From the NCBI GenBank assembly GCA_001310715.1, contig BAXV01000018.1:1-61866 (forward strand): a DNA stretch of 61,866 bases, given 5' to 3'. Source of the stretch: Pseudovibrio sp. JCM 19062 (lineage in GTDB: Bacteria; Pseudomonadota; Alphaproteobacteria; Rhizobiales; Stappiaceae). This document shows, piece by piece, positions 32,163-42,556 of the stretch (position 1 is its first letter; each line of letters opens with the position of its first letter). Both the position numbers and the translations under genes were made by a program. The notes beneath the pieces are model-generated. The model was not told the origin of the DNA. It worked only from the letters and a program-made list of their open reading frames with translations, and ran no database searches.

Positions 32163-32729
32163 GTGAGTGCAACGGACACGCAAGAGGACACCCCTATGAA
32201 AGCAGCATTTGTTATGTATGCCTCCTATAATAAGTGGGCAAACGATCTATTGCTTAAAGAGTGCGGCCAGCTCCCGAGCGAGGACTACCACCGTGATCTT
32301 GGCTCTTATTTCAATTCCATTCATGGCACTATGGACCATCAGCTGGTTGCCGATAAGGTCTGGCTTTACCGGTTTACCGCGCAAGGCGATCCGATTGACA
32401 GTCTTGATGAGCAGATGACCGGCGATTTTGCAACGCTCAACGAAAAGCGCCGCCTGTTGGATGAGCGTATCTGCTCGGTGGTGGACCAAATGCAGGAAAA
32501 AGACTTCCTGCGCACCATGATTTACCGCACCATCCGCAAGCCGCTGGTGATGCAGCAGCCGCTTGGCGCCGCGCTGTTCCACTTCTTCAACCACCAGACC
32601 CACCACCGGGGACAGGTGCACGCCATGCTAACACAGCTGGGCCGCACTCCAGAGCCGCTGGACATGATCTACTTCCAGCGCGAAACCGGCCATGGCATGG
32701 CAAAAGAAGAAGACATGATTACGGCCTGA
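32163..32729 (+). CDS. DinB-family metal-binding protein
   Basis: A four-helix-bundle protein of up to 188 residues. YNKWAN near the start, the first histidine pair in SIHGTMDHQLVADKVWL and the NHQTHHRGQVHAML segment provide the usual three-histidine metal site of the DinB/YfiT fold. Relatives include thiol-dependent transferases and damage-induced proteins, so no substrate can be named. A GTG at 32163 with an AGAGGTG site is annotated as the start; an ATG at 32196, also with a GAGGA site, would give a more usual N terminus 11 residues shorter. The gene is intact. Confidence 0.82.
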   Translation: MSATDTQEDTPMKAAFVMYASYNKWANDLLLKECGQLPSEDYHRDLGSYFNSIHGTMDHQLVADKVWLYRFTAQGDPIDSLDEQMTGDFATLNEKRRLLDERICSVVDQMQEKDFLRTMIYRTIRKPLVMQQPLGAALFHFFNHQTHHRGQVHAMLTQLGRTPEPLDMIYFQRETGHGMAKEEDMITA

Positions 32730-32815
32730 TGCGCACTCAAGCTTGAGTGCCTCGGGAACTGTAGTCTGTATGAGTTGGGTTCGGCGAGCTTTTGCGGCTT
32801 CAATTTGTGCCTGAA
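32727..32815. repeat. Decayed partial copy of the P-loop kinase gene's 3' end
   Basis: This stretch matches 33294-33477 with an internal deletion of roughly 80-100 bases. The shared pieces are GCGCACT...GCTTGAGTG, CCTCGGGA.CTGT.GTCTGTAT and TTGCGGCTTCAA. Read on the minus strand it encodes EAAKARRTQLIQTT.PEA, like EAARAHQIQLIQTTDPEA in the intact gene. It is a relic of a local duplication around the DUF4242 gene. Confidence 0.7.
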
Positions 32816-32915
32816 GGAAACACATAGGACATCAAGGTTGAATTTCACTCGATGCCCTAGTGTTGCAGGGAGAACTCACCCCCTGATGTCTCCCTAAAAA
32901 TCTGGAGACCCATGT

Positions 32916-33188
32916 TTAACTGGCGCGTGTTGGGTCTACTATATATTCAACCTCTGCAACGCTATCGATTGGAAAGCCGCCGATTTCTGCATGTTTACGA
33001 ACGTAGGATTCGTCTTCAGCAAGATAGACGCAGTATGTCTTGTCTTTAGTCGCGTAGGAATGCAACCACTGAACTTTGGGTGCTAGTTTAGCGAGCACCT
33101 CATTGGACTTCTTTACACCCTGCTTGATCGCTTCGAGATCATTTTTGTCTTCCGCTTTTACTTTTCTCTCGATGATATATCTCTTCAT
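32916..33188 (-). CDS. DUF4242-family small protein
   Basis: A 90-residue cytoplasmic protein. It opens MKRYIIERKVKAEDK, followed by a helix (GVKKSNEVLAKLAP), a V-Q-W-L-H-S-Y strand, KTYCVYLAEDE and a final helix and strand ending VEYIVDPTRAS: the ferredoxin-like alpha-beta arrangement of DUF4242, some of whose relatives bind nickel. The VQWLHSY histidine and YCVY cysteine are the usual conserved positions. The ATG at 33188 has an AAGGA site 9 bases upstream. The gene is intact and lies inside a small duplicated patch. Function unknown. Confidence 0.8.
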   Translation of the reverse strand: MKRYIIERKVKAEDKNDLEAIKQGVKKSNEVLAKLAPKVQWLHSYATKDKTYCVYLAEDESYVRKHAEIGGFPIDSVAEVEYIVDPTRAS

Positions 33189-33322
33189 AGTGATATTCCT
33201 TTTGCGGTGTATGTACTTCAGCGGCAGCAACGTATTTTTGCTTTTTATCCGAAATAAGGCAAATACATCTTATTGAAAATAGGAGATATTTTTGGCCTGA
33301 GGCGCACTATAGCTTGAGTGTC

Positions 33323-33955
33323 TTACGGCTGAGAAAAGGCATTACGGCACTGTCGCGGATGTGACTTTACACGCGCCGAGATGCTTTGGCAGAACAGATC
33401 AATGGCCTCGGGATCTGTGGTCTGTATAAGCTGGATTTGGTGAGCTCTTGCGGCTTCAACCTGTGCTTCGTTGTCGAGCAAAGACCGCTCAACAAAGGCA
33501 TCGATGCAGGCTCTGATATCCGGTGGCCGGGTTTCATAGGCGCTGGCCCGATGAATTCTGGCGGAAAGCTCGGCCGGATCGTCATGGAGGCACACTCTAA
33601 GACAATCAGGAGTGTTGAGCCGAGCCATAAACTCCGGCCTGAGCGCGCAGCCTTCCATGATGAGGCCCTGCCCTTTCTCAGCTACTGTGCCAATCATACC
33701 TTCCAGCTGGGGCCATATGTTTTCGTGGTGGACCTTGAGGAACCAGAAAGTCGTTTGTGGTGTGAGTTTTGTGTAATACTCCGCAACTTGCAGGCGCGGC
33801 TGAGGCCACGGCCTGCCCGGATGGCGCGCAAGCTGATCGGTTGAGATCACCTTCCAGCCGAGCAGCTGGCTTAATCGCCGCGCCAGCGTGCTTTTACCTG
33901 TGTGAGAGGTGCCAGTAATGAGGATGCATCTAGCGCTGCGTTTTCTGGTAGGCAT
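33323..33955 (-). CDS. P-loop kinase-like protein of unknown substrate
   Basis: A 210-residue nucleotide-binding protein. Walker A is GTSHTGKST at residues 15-23, followed by LARRLSQLLGWKVISTDQLAR, which places an acid next to the phosphate acceptor site as in small-molecule kinases. The central LIMEGCALRPEF stretch and the ERSLLDNEAQVEAARAHQIQLI helix complete a nucleoside-kinase-like fold. No close functional relative is recognised. The gene is intact, begins at an ATG at 33955 and is close to a broken copy of its own 3' end at 32727-32815. It could be a 2-phosphoglycerate-kinase or zeta-toxin-like enzyme, but neither is supported enough to name. Confidence 0.65.
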   Translation of the reverse strand: MPTRKRSARCILITGTSHTGKSTLARRLSQLLGWKVISTDQLARHPGRPWPQPRLQVAEYYTKLTPQTTFWFLKVHHENIWPQLEGMIGTVAEKGQGLIMEGCALRPEFMARLNTPDCLRVCLHDDPAELSARIHRASAYETRPPDIRACIDAFVERSLLDNEAQVEAARAHQIQLIQTTDPEAIDLFCQSISARVKSHPRQCRNAFSQP

Positions 33956-34057
33956 AGGGGCATGTTAAGCGTGGGCCTTATTCGTGGCAAGGTGGACTAC
34001 GGCCCAGCGAGCTGCTTAAATTCGCAGGGTTCACTGGAGGGTTCAAAGGAGATACGA

Positions 34058-34476
34058 GTGGAGGTTGATGGAGTTTCCATTCCAGAGAGCGTGGCAGCCG
34101 TTTTTGCCGCCTATCCGGATGACAAGCGTGTGCGCCTTCTTGAGCTACGCTGTATTATCCTCGACAGCGCCCAGCGCTTGTTTGGTCCTTCTTCTCTCAC
34201 TGAGACCCTGAAGTGGGGTGAGCCTTCCTACCGTCCCCTCGCCAAACACGGCGGAACCACTGTACGCCTGCACTGGAAACCCAAGTTTGGTGAGCGCGTC
34301 GGCCTGTTCGTTCATTGCCAGACCACCCTCATTGCCGACATGCGAGCCTCTATGGCGACATCCTCTCATTTGAGGGAAACCGGTGTTTGTGGGTGCCCAC
34401 GGAAGGGGATTATCCGCGTGATGCGGTGGCGCACTTTGTGGCTGAGGCATTCAGGTACGGGAAGAAGTCGGCATAA
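34058..34476 (+). CDS. DUF1801-domain protein (one frameshift)
   Basis: A YdhG-like protein of about 139 residues. LLELRCIILDSAQRLFGP, ETLKWGEPSY and VRLHWKPKFGERVGLFVHC are typical of the DUF1801 fold, which is related to frataxin-like proteins of unknown role. A lost C near 34351 breaks the frame; restored, the end is LYGDILSFEGNRCLWVPTEG and then FRYGKKSA. A GTG at 34058 has an excellent AAGGAG site 8 bases before it and is preferred over upstream starts that run into the divergent kinase gene. Function unknown. Confidence 0.78.
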
Positions 34477-34590
34477 CGGCTCCGGTTTTAGGGTAGAAAC
34501 CTGTGACTTAGCCGAGACTGTAGAGATTTATTCGATCACACCTCCACTGAAGACTTGCCAAGTGTTTCTTAAGGAGGCAAACAGCGTGGC

Positions 34591-36477
34591 ATGCTTCAGG
34601 TTTCTAATCTTACATACCGCATTGCCGGACGTCTTTTGATCGACAATGCCTCCGTTACTATTCCAAGTGGTGCAAAGACTGGTCTGGTTGGGCGCAATGG
34701 CGTTGGCAAGTCCACGCTGTTCAAGCTGCTGTGCGGCGAGCTTTCTGTCGAGAGCGGCAGTGTGCACATGCCGCAAAAGGCGCGCGTGGGCCAGGTGGCT
34801 CAGGAAGCGCCAGGTACGCAGGACACGCTGCTGGAAGTGGTTCTGGCGGCGGATACAGAGCGCACCGCTCTGCTGGCTGAGGCAGAGACAGCGCAAGACG
34901 CGCACCGGATTGCGGAGATCCATACCCGCCTTGTGGACATTGAGAGCCACAGTGCGGAGGCCCGTGCTTCTGCAATTTTGAGCGGTCTAGGGTTTTCTCC
35001 CGAGCAGCAAAAAGAGCCGTGTGCAAACTTTTCCGGTGGCTGGCGTATGCGTGTGGCTTTGGCTGCACTGCTGTTTTCCAAGCCGGACTTGATGTTGCTG
35101 GATGAGCCGACCAACTATCTGGACCTTGAAGGGACATGTGCTGGAGAACTTCATTGCGCGCTATCCGTATCAGGTTGTTCTGATCAGCCATGACCGCGAC
35201 CTGCTCAACAACGCCGTGGACAGCATCGTGCATATGGATGGGGGCAAGCTCACCTTCTATCGCGGTGGTTATGACAGCTTTGACCGTCAGCGCCGTGAGA
35301 CAATCCTGTTGCAGAAGAAGGCCGCCGATAAGCAGGAGAAGGCCCGCAAGCATATTCAGAGCTTTGTGGACCGGTTCCGCGCCAAGGCTACCAAAGCGAA
35401 GCAGGCGCAATCTCGCATCAAGATGCTTGAGAAGATGCAGCCGATTTCGGTTCTGGATGAAGGGTCAGGGCTGGAGCTACACATTCCGCAGCCCAAGGCC
35501 AAACTTTCTCCTCCTATCATCAAGCTGGAGAACGCGTCTGTTGGGTATGACGGCAAGGCGATCTTGAAAAACCTGACGCTGAACATTGACCACGATGACC
35601 GCATTGCCCTTCTTGGTGCCAATGGTAACGGTAAATCGACCTTCGCCAAGCTGATTGCAGGACGCCTTGGTTTGATGTCTGGTGATATGACAAAGGCAAC
35701 CAAGCTGAGCACTGCGTTTTTTTGCGCAGCATCAGCTTGAGGACCTAATGCCTGAGAGCAACCCGATTGAGCACGTGCGTCCGCTGATGCCGGGAGCATT
35801 GGAATCCAAAATTCGTGCTCGTGTGGACCGGTTCGGATTGCCGACTGACCGGATGCTAACCCCTGCCAAGGATCTTTCCGGTGGTGAGAAAGCCCGTTTG
35901 CTACTGGGTCTCGCCACGTTCCATGGACCAAACCTTGTTATTCTCGATGAGCCAACCAACCACCTTGATATCGACAGCCGCGAAGCCCTCGTGCATGCGA
36001 TCAACGATTATGACGGTGCGGTTATCCTGATCAGCCATGACAGGCATCTGGTGGAAGCCTGTGCCGACCGGCTGTGGCTTGTTGCTGATGGCGGCGTGAA
36101 AAACTTTGACGGCGACATGGCGGAGTACCGAAAGCTGATCTTGAAGGGCGAGAGTGGCGCCAAGTCCAAGGTTGTGGTGGAAGAGGACAGCGAGAAAGCC
36201 AATGCGCAAGCTCGCCGTAAGGAAGCTGCCGAACGCCGCGCCAAGATAGCGCCGCTGAAGAAAAACATCGAGGCAGCGGAAAAAGAGATCTCCAAGTATC
36301 AGAAGTACATCAAAAAAACTTGATGCCCTTCTGGCCAATCCCCGCATTTACACGGAAGCGCCGGACAAGGCCAAAGAACACGCCATCCGCCGCGCCGCCT
36401 ATGTGAAGGTACTGGAAGAGACCGAAGAGAAATGGCTGAAGATGTCTTCTGAGCTGGAAGAATACTCAGTGAGCTGA
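34591..36477 (+). CDS. ABC-F ATPase, Uup/YheS type (three or more frameshifts)
   Basis: A cytoplasmic protein of about 628 residues with two ABC ATPase domains and no membrane segments. Walker A loops are GRNGVGKST and GANGNGKST, the signatures NFSGGWRMR and LSGGEKARL, and the Walker B boxes LMLLDEPTNYLD and LVILDEPTNHLD. The linker (ARKHIQSFVDRFRAKATKA) is the P-site-tRNA-interaction type helix pair, and the tail has the charged coiled coil AERRAKIAPLKKN. Such proteins act on ribosomes. Breaks lie near 35135, 35720 (T run) and 36317 (A run); the true end is the TGA at 36477. An AAGGAGG site lies upstream of the ATG. Confidence 0.93.
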
Positions 36478-36570
36478 GGCTTTTGCACTTCGCGAGAGTG
36501 CTGTGAACCCGATGCCGGGAACACCCTGCTCTGCCAGTCCCCAGTAGCTCCTGAATAGCCTGATATAGCA

Positions 36571-36606
36571 AAGAGCCTCTCTCCAAGAAACGAGTGAGGC
36601 TCTTCT
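36571..36606. terminator. Terminator downstream of the ABC-F gene
   Basis: AAGAGCCTC pairs perfectly with GAGGCTCTT around a 16-base loop, with a short TCTT run after it. It separates the ABC-F gene from the convergent methyltransferase and could serve both. Confidence 0.8.
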
Positions 36607-36651
36607 TGTGTTCTCAGCTACTGCCAAGATGATCCGTGCAATGCAGGGGTG

Positions 36652-37344
36652 TCAGTTGCTACGTTTCAGTTCCAGCCAGACGTGCGGGATTTTTCGGCCG
36701 TCTTCTTTGTGCTGGAGGAAGGTCTTTCGGACTGTCTCCTCAAAACCATCGCTGCCATATTGTGCGATCTCTGCGTCTACCAGTGGCCATGGAGGGCCCG
36801 AGCTTTCACCGGCGCTTTCGGAATAACGGGCCAGAATGATCAGTTTGCCGCCGGGGGCGACGAGGCTTTTGAGTGGGGCAACCAAGTTGCCGCGCATCTC
36901 GATGCCGATGGATTGCAAGGTGTAGCATTCGTAGACCAGATCGAATTTGCCGAACCAGTCTTGTGGCGGATTGAAAAGATCGGCGCAGCGGAACTCGATG
37001 TCTCCTGATGGAAAGCGCTTTTGTGCCCACTCTATGGCTGTTGGCGCCACATCAAAGGCGGCGGTTTTCCAGCCCGCTTGATGAAATGCATTAGCGTTGT
37101 CGCCCAGACCACAGCCCACATCCAGCGCGGTGCGTCCGTCGCCCTTGTTGGCCGCCAGCCAATCCGTCAGCGGTGTCTTTGGCTTGAGTTCCGCCCACGG
37201 GATCTCGCCGGCATCGCCGCCAGCTGTGGTGTAAACCTGCTCAAACCAGTTTTTGCGACCTTCCCAATTTCCGCCACTTGCGTTTTCCATTTTATCCAGA
37301 CGGGCGTGCAGTTGCTTGCGCCGCTCGATTTCATCCGCACTCAT
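36652..37344 (-). CDS. Class I SAM-dependent methyltransferase
   Basis: A 230-residue protein with the S-adenosylmethionine loop ALDVGCGLGDNANAF at about residues 76-90, then FDVAPTAIEWAQKRF (the acidic end of strand 2) and FDLVYECYTLQSI (strand 4). The fold and spacing resemble thiopurine-type and small-molecule methyltransferases, but the acceptor is unknown. The ATG at 37344 overlaps the holC stop as ATGA, which supports this start and translational coupling, so it belongs to the holC unit. The gene is intact. Confidence 0.85.
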   Translation of the reverse strand: MSADEIERRKQLHARLDKMENASGGNWEGRKNWFEQVYTTAGGDAGEIPWAELKPKTPLTDWLAANKGDGRTALDVGCGLGDNANAFHQAGWKTAAFDVAPTAIEWAQKRFPSGDIEFRCADLFNPPQDWFGKFDLVYECYTLQSIGIEMRGNLVAPLKSLVAPGGKLIILARYSESAGESSGPPWPLVDAEIAQYGSDGFEETVRKTFLQHKEDGRKIPHVWLELKRSN

Positions 37345-37790
37345 GCTTTGCGATCCCATCCGCCATTTTCGGTCTGCGCCCAGTACGTGAGCTCGTGGTC
37401 GCTGCCTTTCACCTCAAGCCAACGCTGGCGAGCCTCTTGTAAAGCTTCCTGATCGTTACCGTCAAACATATAGACAACACGTTGGTATTGCGCAGGATCG
37501 GGTAACGGGGCGCGGTCCACCAGAAAGCGGACAATTGCCTCATTGGGGTTGTCGTTTTCCGTTGTCAGGTAGATGGGCTGGTATTCCGGATGACCTTCCT
37601 TCTTGGTGCCGTGGGGCAGAAAGCCATCGTCAGAGTAGGTCCAGAGATAGGAATCTATAGCTTCGCACCGTTCTTCGGTTCCAAACTGGACCGTGACCAC
37701 CCAGTCTCTCTCCAGACATTTTTCAAGCAGAGTGGGCAAAGCCCGTTCCAATGGAAATTTCGAGAGCTGGTAGAACAGCACTTCACTCAT
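37341..37790 (-). CDS. holC: DNA polymerase III chi subunit
   Basis: A 149-residue clamp-loader accessory subunit that links the polymerase to single-strand-binding protein. Markers are MSEVLFYQLSKFPLERALP, LLEKCLERDWVVTVQFGTEE, LDSYLWTY-like (IDSYLWTYSDDGFLPHG) and YMFDGNDQEALQEARQRW. The WTY-DD-FLPH segment is diagnostic of HolC. The gene is intact. In alphaproteobacteria holC normally follows pepA directly; here a gap of about 700 bases with a small plus-strand gene lies between them, so holC probably has its own promoter. It is coupled to the methyltransferase by a four-base overlap. Confidence 0.92.
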   Translation of the reverse strand: MSEVLFYQLSKFPLERALPTLLEKCLERDWVVTVQFGTEERCEAIDSYLWTYSDDGFLPHGTKKEGHPEYQPIYLTTENDNPNEAIVRFLVDRAPLPDPAQYQRVVYMFDGNDQEALQEARQRWLEVKGSDHELTYWAQTENGGWDRKA

Positions 37791-38147
37791 ATTCTGGTTT
37801 CCCGTTTATCCGGCAGGCTCATAGCATCACGCAGCCTGACAGGTTTTGTCCGGCTTGCTCCATCGGGCTGATAATGGAACATGTAAGCCCAAATCAATTC
37901 GTTTCCCAATTGACCACATTTTTATCCAAAAATTGTCGTGAATGATCCCAATCACACCAGATTTTTCATAGGAATCGTTGATAAACCCCGCCCAGACACT
38001 TTAAAGGGCTGGACTTGACCGCGTTCCTGGGGAATTTCGTAGTAGGGTTAAGTTTGGCGCAACCGGCACGAGACTATGGAAGATGGCGAGGCTCATCTTT
38101 GTGGTGTGATCAGATTGCAGACATTTATTATTTAGGAAACGACCAAA
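37791..38147. other. Intergenic region upstream of holC
   Basis: About 357 bases that should carry the holC promoter (minus) and the leader of the small plus-strand gene at 38148. A TTGACC hexamer at 38015 could be a -35 box, but the matching -10 (CGTAGT, 17 bases on) is poor. No repeats were seen. Confidence 0.35.
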
Positions 38148-38266
38148 TGGCAGCGCGTATTGTATTGTTCTTTGCTCTTGTATCCGGCCTTGTTGGGGTA
38201 ACGGCTGCAGTGGGTGGAATGCTTCCAGAAACCAACAGTGCCTGCACCCATTACCAGACCTGCTGA
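38148..38266 (+). CDS. Small exported or membrane cysteine peptide
   Basis: A 39-residue frame: a short basic start (MAARIV), a hydrophobic stretch (LFFALVSGLVGVTAAVGGML) and a polar tail PETNSACTHYQTC with two cysteines seven residues apart. An AGGA site lies about 9 bases before the ATG and a hairpin with seven T follows 65 bases after the stop, so it looks like a complete small transcription unit. It may be a membrane-anchored peptide or a secreted one after cleavage. No relative is recognised; translation is not proven. Confidence 0.5.
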
Positions 38267-38330
38267 TCGGGGAACCGGTTCTTTTTCAGGTCACTTTTAA
38301 TCTCATAGAAAAACCGCGTTTCATCTCATG

Positions 38331-38361
38331 AAGCCCGTTCCGTCTGGAAGGGGCTTTTTTT
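38331..38361 (+). terminator. Terminator after the small peptide gene
   Basis: AGCCCGTTCC pairs with GGAAGGGGCT (one mismatch) around GTCT, followed by seven T. This is a standard plus-strand terminator with no other plus-strand gene nearby, which supports the small gene at 38148. Confidence 0.8.
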
Positions 38362-38417
38362 CTTGCGCGGTTCAGGGATTTATTGAGCGATTCTGGGCTA
38401 AGACTTTCCCAATAAGT

Positions 38418-38449
38418 AAAAAGGCCAGCTGCATCATGTGCAACCGGCT
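38418..38449 (-). terminator. Terminator of pepA
   Basis: On the minus strand, GCCGGTTGCA pairs with TGCAGCTGGC (two G-U pairs) around CATGA and is followed by CTTTTTAC. It lies about 50 bases after the pepA stop and separates pepA from holC. Confidence 0.85.
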
Positions 38450-38497
38450 CTTTCCTGATCATGTCAAATGCACGCGTTAGCCTGCCCTTTACGAGGC

Positions 38498-39990
<1,493 letters not shown>

Positions 39991-40273
39991 TATGTAGTTT
40001 CTTTCCTTGGAATAACCTGCGATAGGCGATTTCGAGCAGAGTATACTAGGGACCGCAGGCGGACGCGCGGTCCAGCTACTCGTAAAATTCACCGCAGAAC
40101 ATGGCGTGATATTGGTGCTGTTTCAAGGCTGGCCGAAGAAACTTGCGAGTTTATTCATTAAAAGATCCAGAGTTCCGCCTTTCTTCCTTAATTCGTGCTA
40201 ATGGGTTATCCTTAAAAAGATTACGGCTTGACCGCCCCGTATATGACAAGAAAAGGTTCTGGTGCACGGCACA

Positions 40274-41466
40274 ATGAAAACAATCGAACGCTACATCATC
40301 CGACGCAGTCTTGGCGCGTTTATCATGTCGTTGGCGGCAATGAGCGGCGTTGTCTGGTCAACCCAGGCGCTGCGCCAGCTTGACTGGTGACCTCAAAGGG
40401 ACAGACGCTGCTCCAGTTTGGCTACATCACAGCTCTGGCGCTGCCATTCCTTATCCAAATCATTGCCCCGTTTGCAATGATGCTGGCGTTGATAATCGTA
40501 CTGAACGCTATGTCCCGAGACAGCGAGCTTATTGTGGTCAACGCCTCTGGTGCTTCCAAATGGGTGGTGCTGCGGCCAATTCTTGTGGTGTCGCTCTCGA
40601 TCACGGCTTTGATGTATTTCCTGTCCATGTATCTGTCGCCGATTGGTCTGGCAGAATTGCGCAGTGAACTTACGCGCGTTCGTGTGGATCTGGTGGCCAA
40701 CATCATCAGGCCGGGAAGATTTATTCCTATTGAAGAGAATCTGACGTTCCATATCCGAAACAGGAGCGGTGACGGTCTGCTTGAGGGGCTATTGCTGGAT
40801 GATGCCAGAGATCCGGAAACCTCATTCACCTACACAGCTGAAACAGGTCGGATCATTGAGGCCGCGGACAAAACACTGCTGGTCATGCTTGACGGGACGA
40901 TCCAACGTCGCCCGCGCACCGGGTCGGATATGTCCCTTGTAAGTTTTGAGAGCTATGGCTTCGATTTGTCAGCGATGATTCCCGAAGCGCGAGAGCCAGT
41001 ATTCAAGGCAAGTGAGCGGCCAACCTTCGAATTACTACGCGCAACTCCCGATGATTCTTACGCTCAAGACAACTGGAACCAGCTAGTTGTGGAATTCCAT
41101 GACCGTTTAAGTATGCCGCTTTACCCCATTGCCTTTGGTCTTATCATCTATGCGTTTCTAGGTTCTCCCAAGACCACCAGACAGGACCAAGGCCTTGCAG
41201 TTACAACAGTAATCGCGATAGCAGTACTACTCAGAACGGCTGGTTTCGGCGCGACGCTCATCGTGAATTCGGCCCCAAAACTGTTCCCGTTACTCTACGC
41301 AATCCCAATAATCGTAATTGCGCTTGCTGCGTGGTCCATTAGCTTGAACAGAAGACCTTGGTTTGTTCAGCGTCTGGTCGATGGAATGCATAGCCTTCTT
41401 AGTGGGATTCGAAGTGTGTTTTCCAAACTGATAGGTCGCAAAAACCAAAGGACAGCAGGACTGTAA
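40274..41466 (+). CDS. lptF: LPS export permease LptF (one frameshift)
   Basis: Inner-membrane subunit of the LptB2FGC transporter that extracts LPS and passes it to the periplasmic bridge. About 398 residues: helices near the start (LGAFIMSLAAMSGVVW), LIQIIAPFAMMLALIIVLNAM and a C-terminal group of three helices flanking the periplasmic beta-jellyroll (residues about 125-265). The coupling segment MSRDSELIVVNASGASKW is present. The frame breaks at 40388: CTTGACTGGTGA lacks one C (CTTGACCTGGTGACC), which otherwise ends the protein after 38 codons. The ATG at 40274 is the normal start. The stop overlaps lptG as TAATG. Confidence 0.96.
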
Positions 41467-42556
41467 TGACCGGAAGAACGCTTAGTCTTTACATCTCCAA
41501 ACGATTCTTAAAGTCGATTCTGGCCCTGTTTCTGTTTGCAGCTGCCCTGATCCTTCTGTTTGACGTGCTTGAGCTTGTGCGCCGTGGTGGTGACCGCGAA
41601 GGTTTTTCCTTGCTGCGCATTGTTGCCATCTCTGCCTTGCGCGTCCCCTTGCTGCTAGAGCAGGTTATTCCGTTTGCCGTGCTTTTCGGCTCTATCTGGG
41701 CCTTTGTGTCGCTGAGCAGAAGCTTGAACTGGTGATTGCGCGTGCAGCCGGCATTTCTGTCTGGCAGTTTACGGCCCCTGCTCTTTTGACCGGCCTGTTC
41801 ATCGGCGTCGTTGCTGTGGCTGTCTATAACCCCGGCGCAGTATACCTACAGTCAAAATCTGATCAGGTGGCCGAGGGGCTCTTCAGTGTGGAGCAAACAT
41901 ATCTGCTGGAAGGCTCTGGCGAGGTTTGGCTCAGGCAGAACGGTACCGATGGTGAATCGGTTCTTCATGCGCGTCATACCACCGGCCAAGGCGCAACGCT
42001 GAACGGTGTAACCATCTTCTCATTTGACCGTCAGGGAGAGTTTTCGGAGAGAATCGAAGCGCGTAGTGCCGTACTTGAAGAGGGAATGTGGCGTTTATCG
42101 GACGCTATTGTGTATGCTTTGGACACTGATCCACAACATTATGGGAACTATACGGTCAGCACATTTTTGACCCCAACAGAGGTCAAGGAAAGCATTGGCG
42201 CGCCGGAATCCATCAGTTTTTGGAGCCTTCCACGCTTTATTGAGCTGTCCCAAAGAGCCGGTTTGCCAGCCTATAGATATTCCTTACAATATCAGTCTCT
42301 TCTAGCCAAACCCCTCCTACTTGTGGCAATGATTGTGATTGCTGCTGCTGTTTCGCTGCGTGTATCGCGTTTTGGGGGGATTGGCCGCCTGGTCACTTGG
42401 GGCATTATTGCCGGCTTCGTGCTTTATGCTGTTTCTGAAGTTTCAAGAGATCTGGGGGGAGCCGGGATTGTTCCCACAACAGTTGCAGCGTGGGCACCTG
42501 GCGTATTTGGGGTTCTTATGGGTTTTACTATTCTGTTGAATCAGGAGGATGGTTGA
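41466..42556 (+). CDS. lptG: LPS export permease LptG (one frameshift)
   Basis: The partner of LptF in the LPS export complex, about 364 residues with the same plan: three N-terminal helices (SILALFLFAAALILLFDVLEL), a periplasmic jellyroll around residues 100-260 and three C-terminal helices ending GVLMGFTILLNQEDG. The coupling segment SLELVIARAAGISVWQF is split by the break at 41730, where AGCTTGAACTGG lacks one G. The start overlaps the lptF stop and the TGA shares its last base with the lptD ATG, so lptF-lptG-lptD are translated as a tightly coupled unit. Confidence 0.96.
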
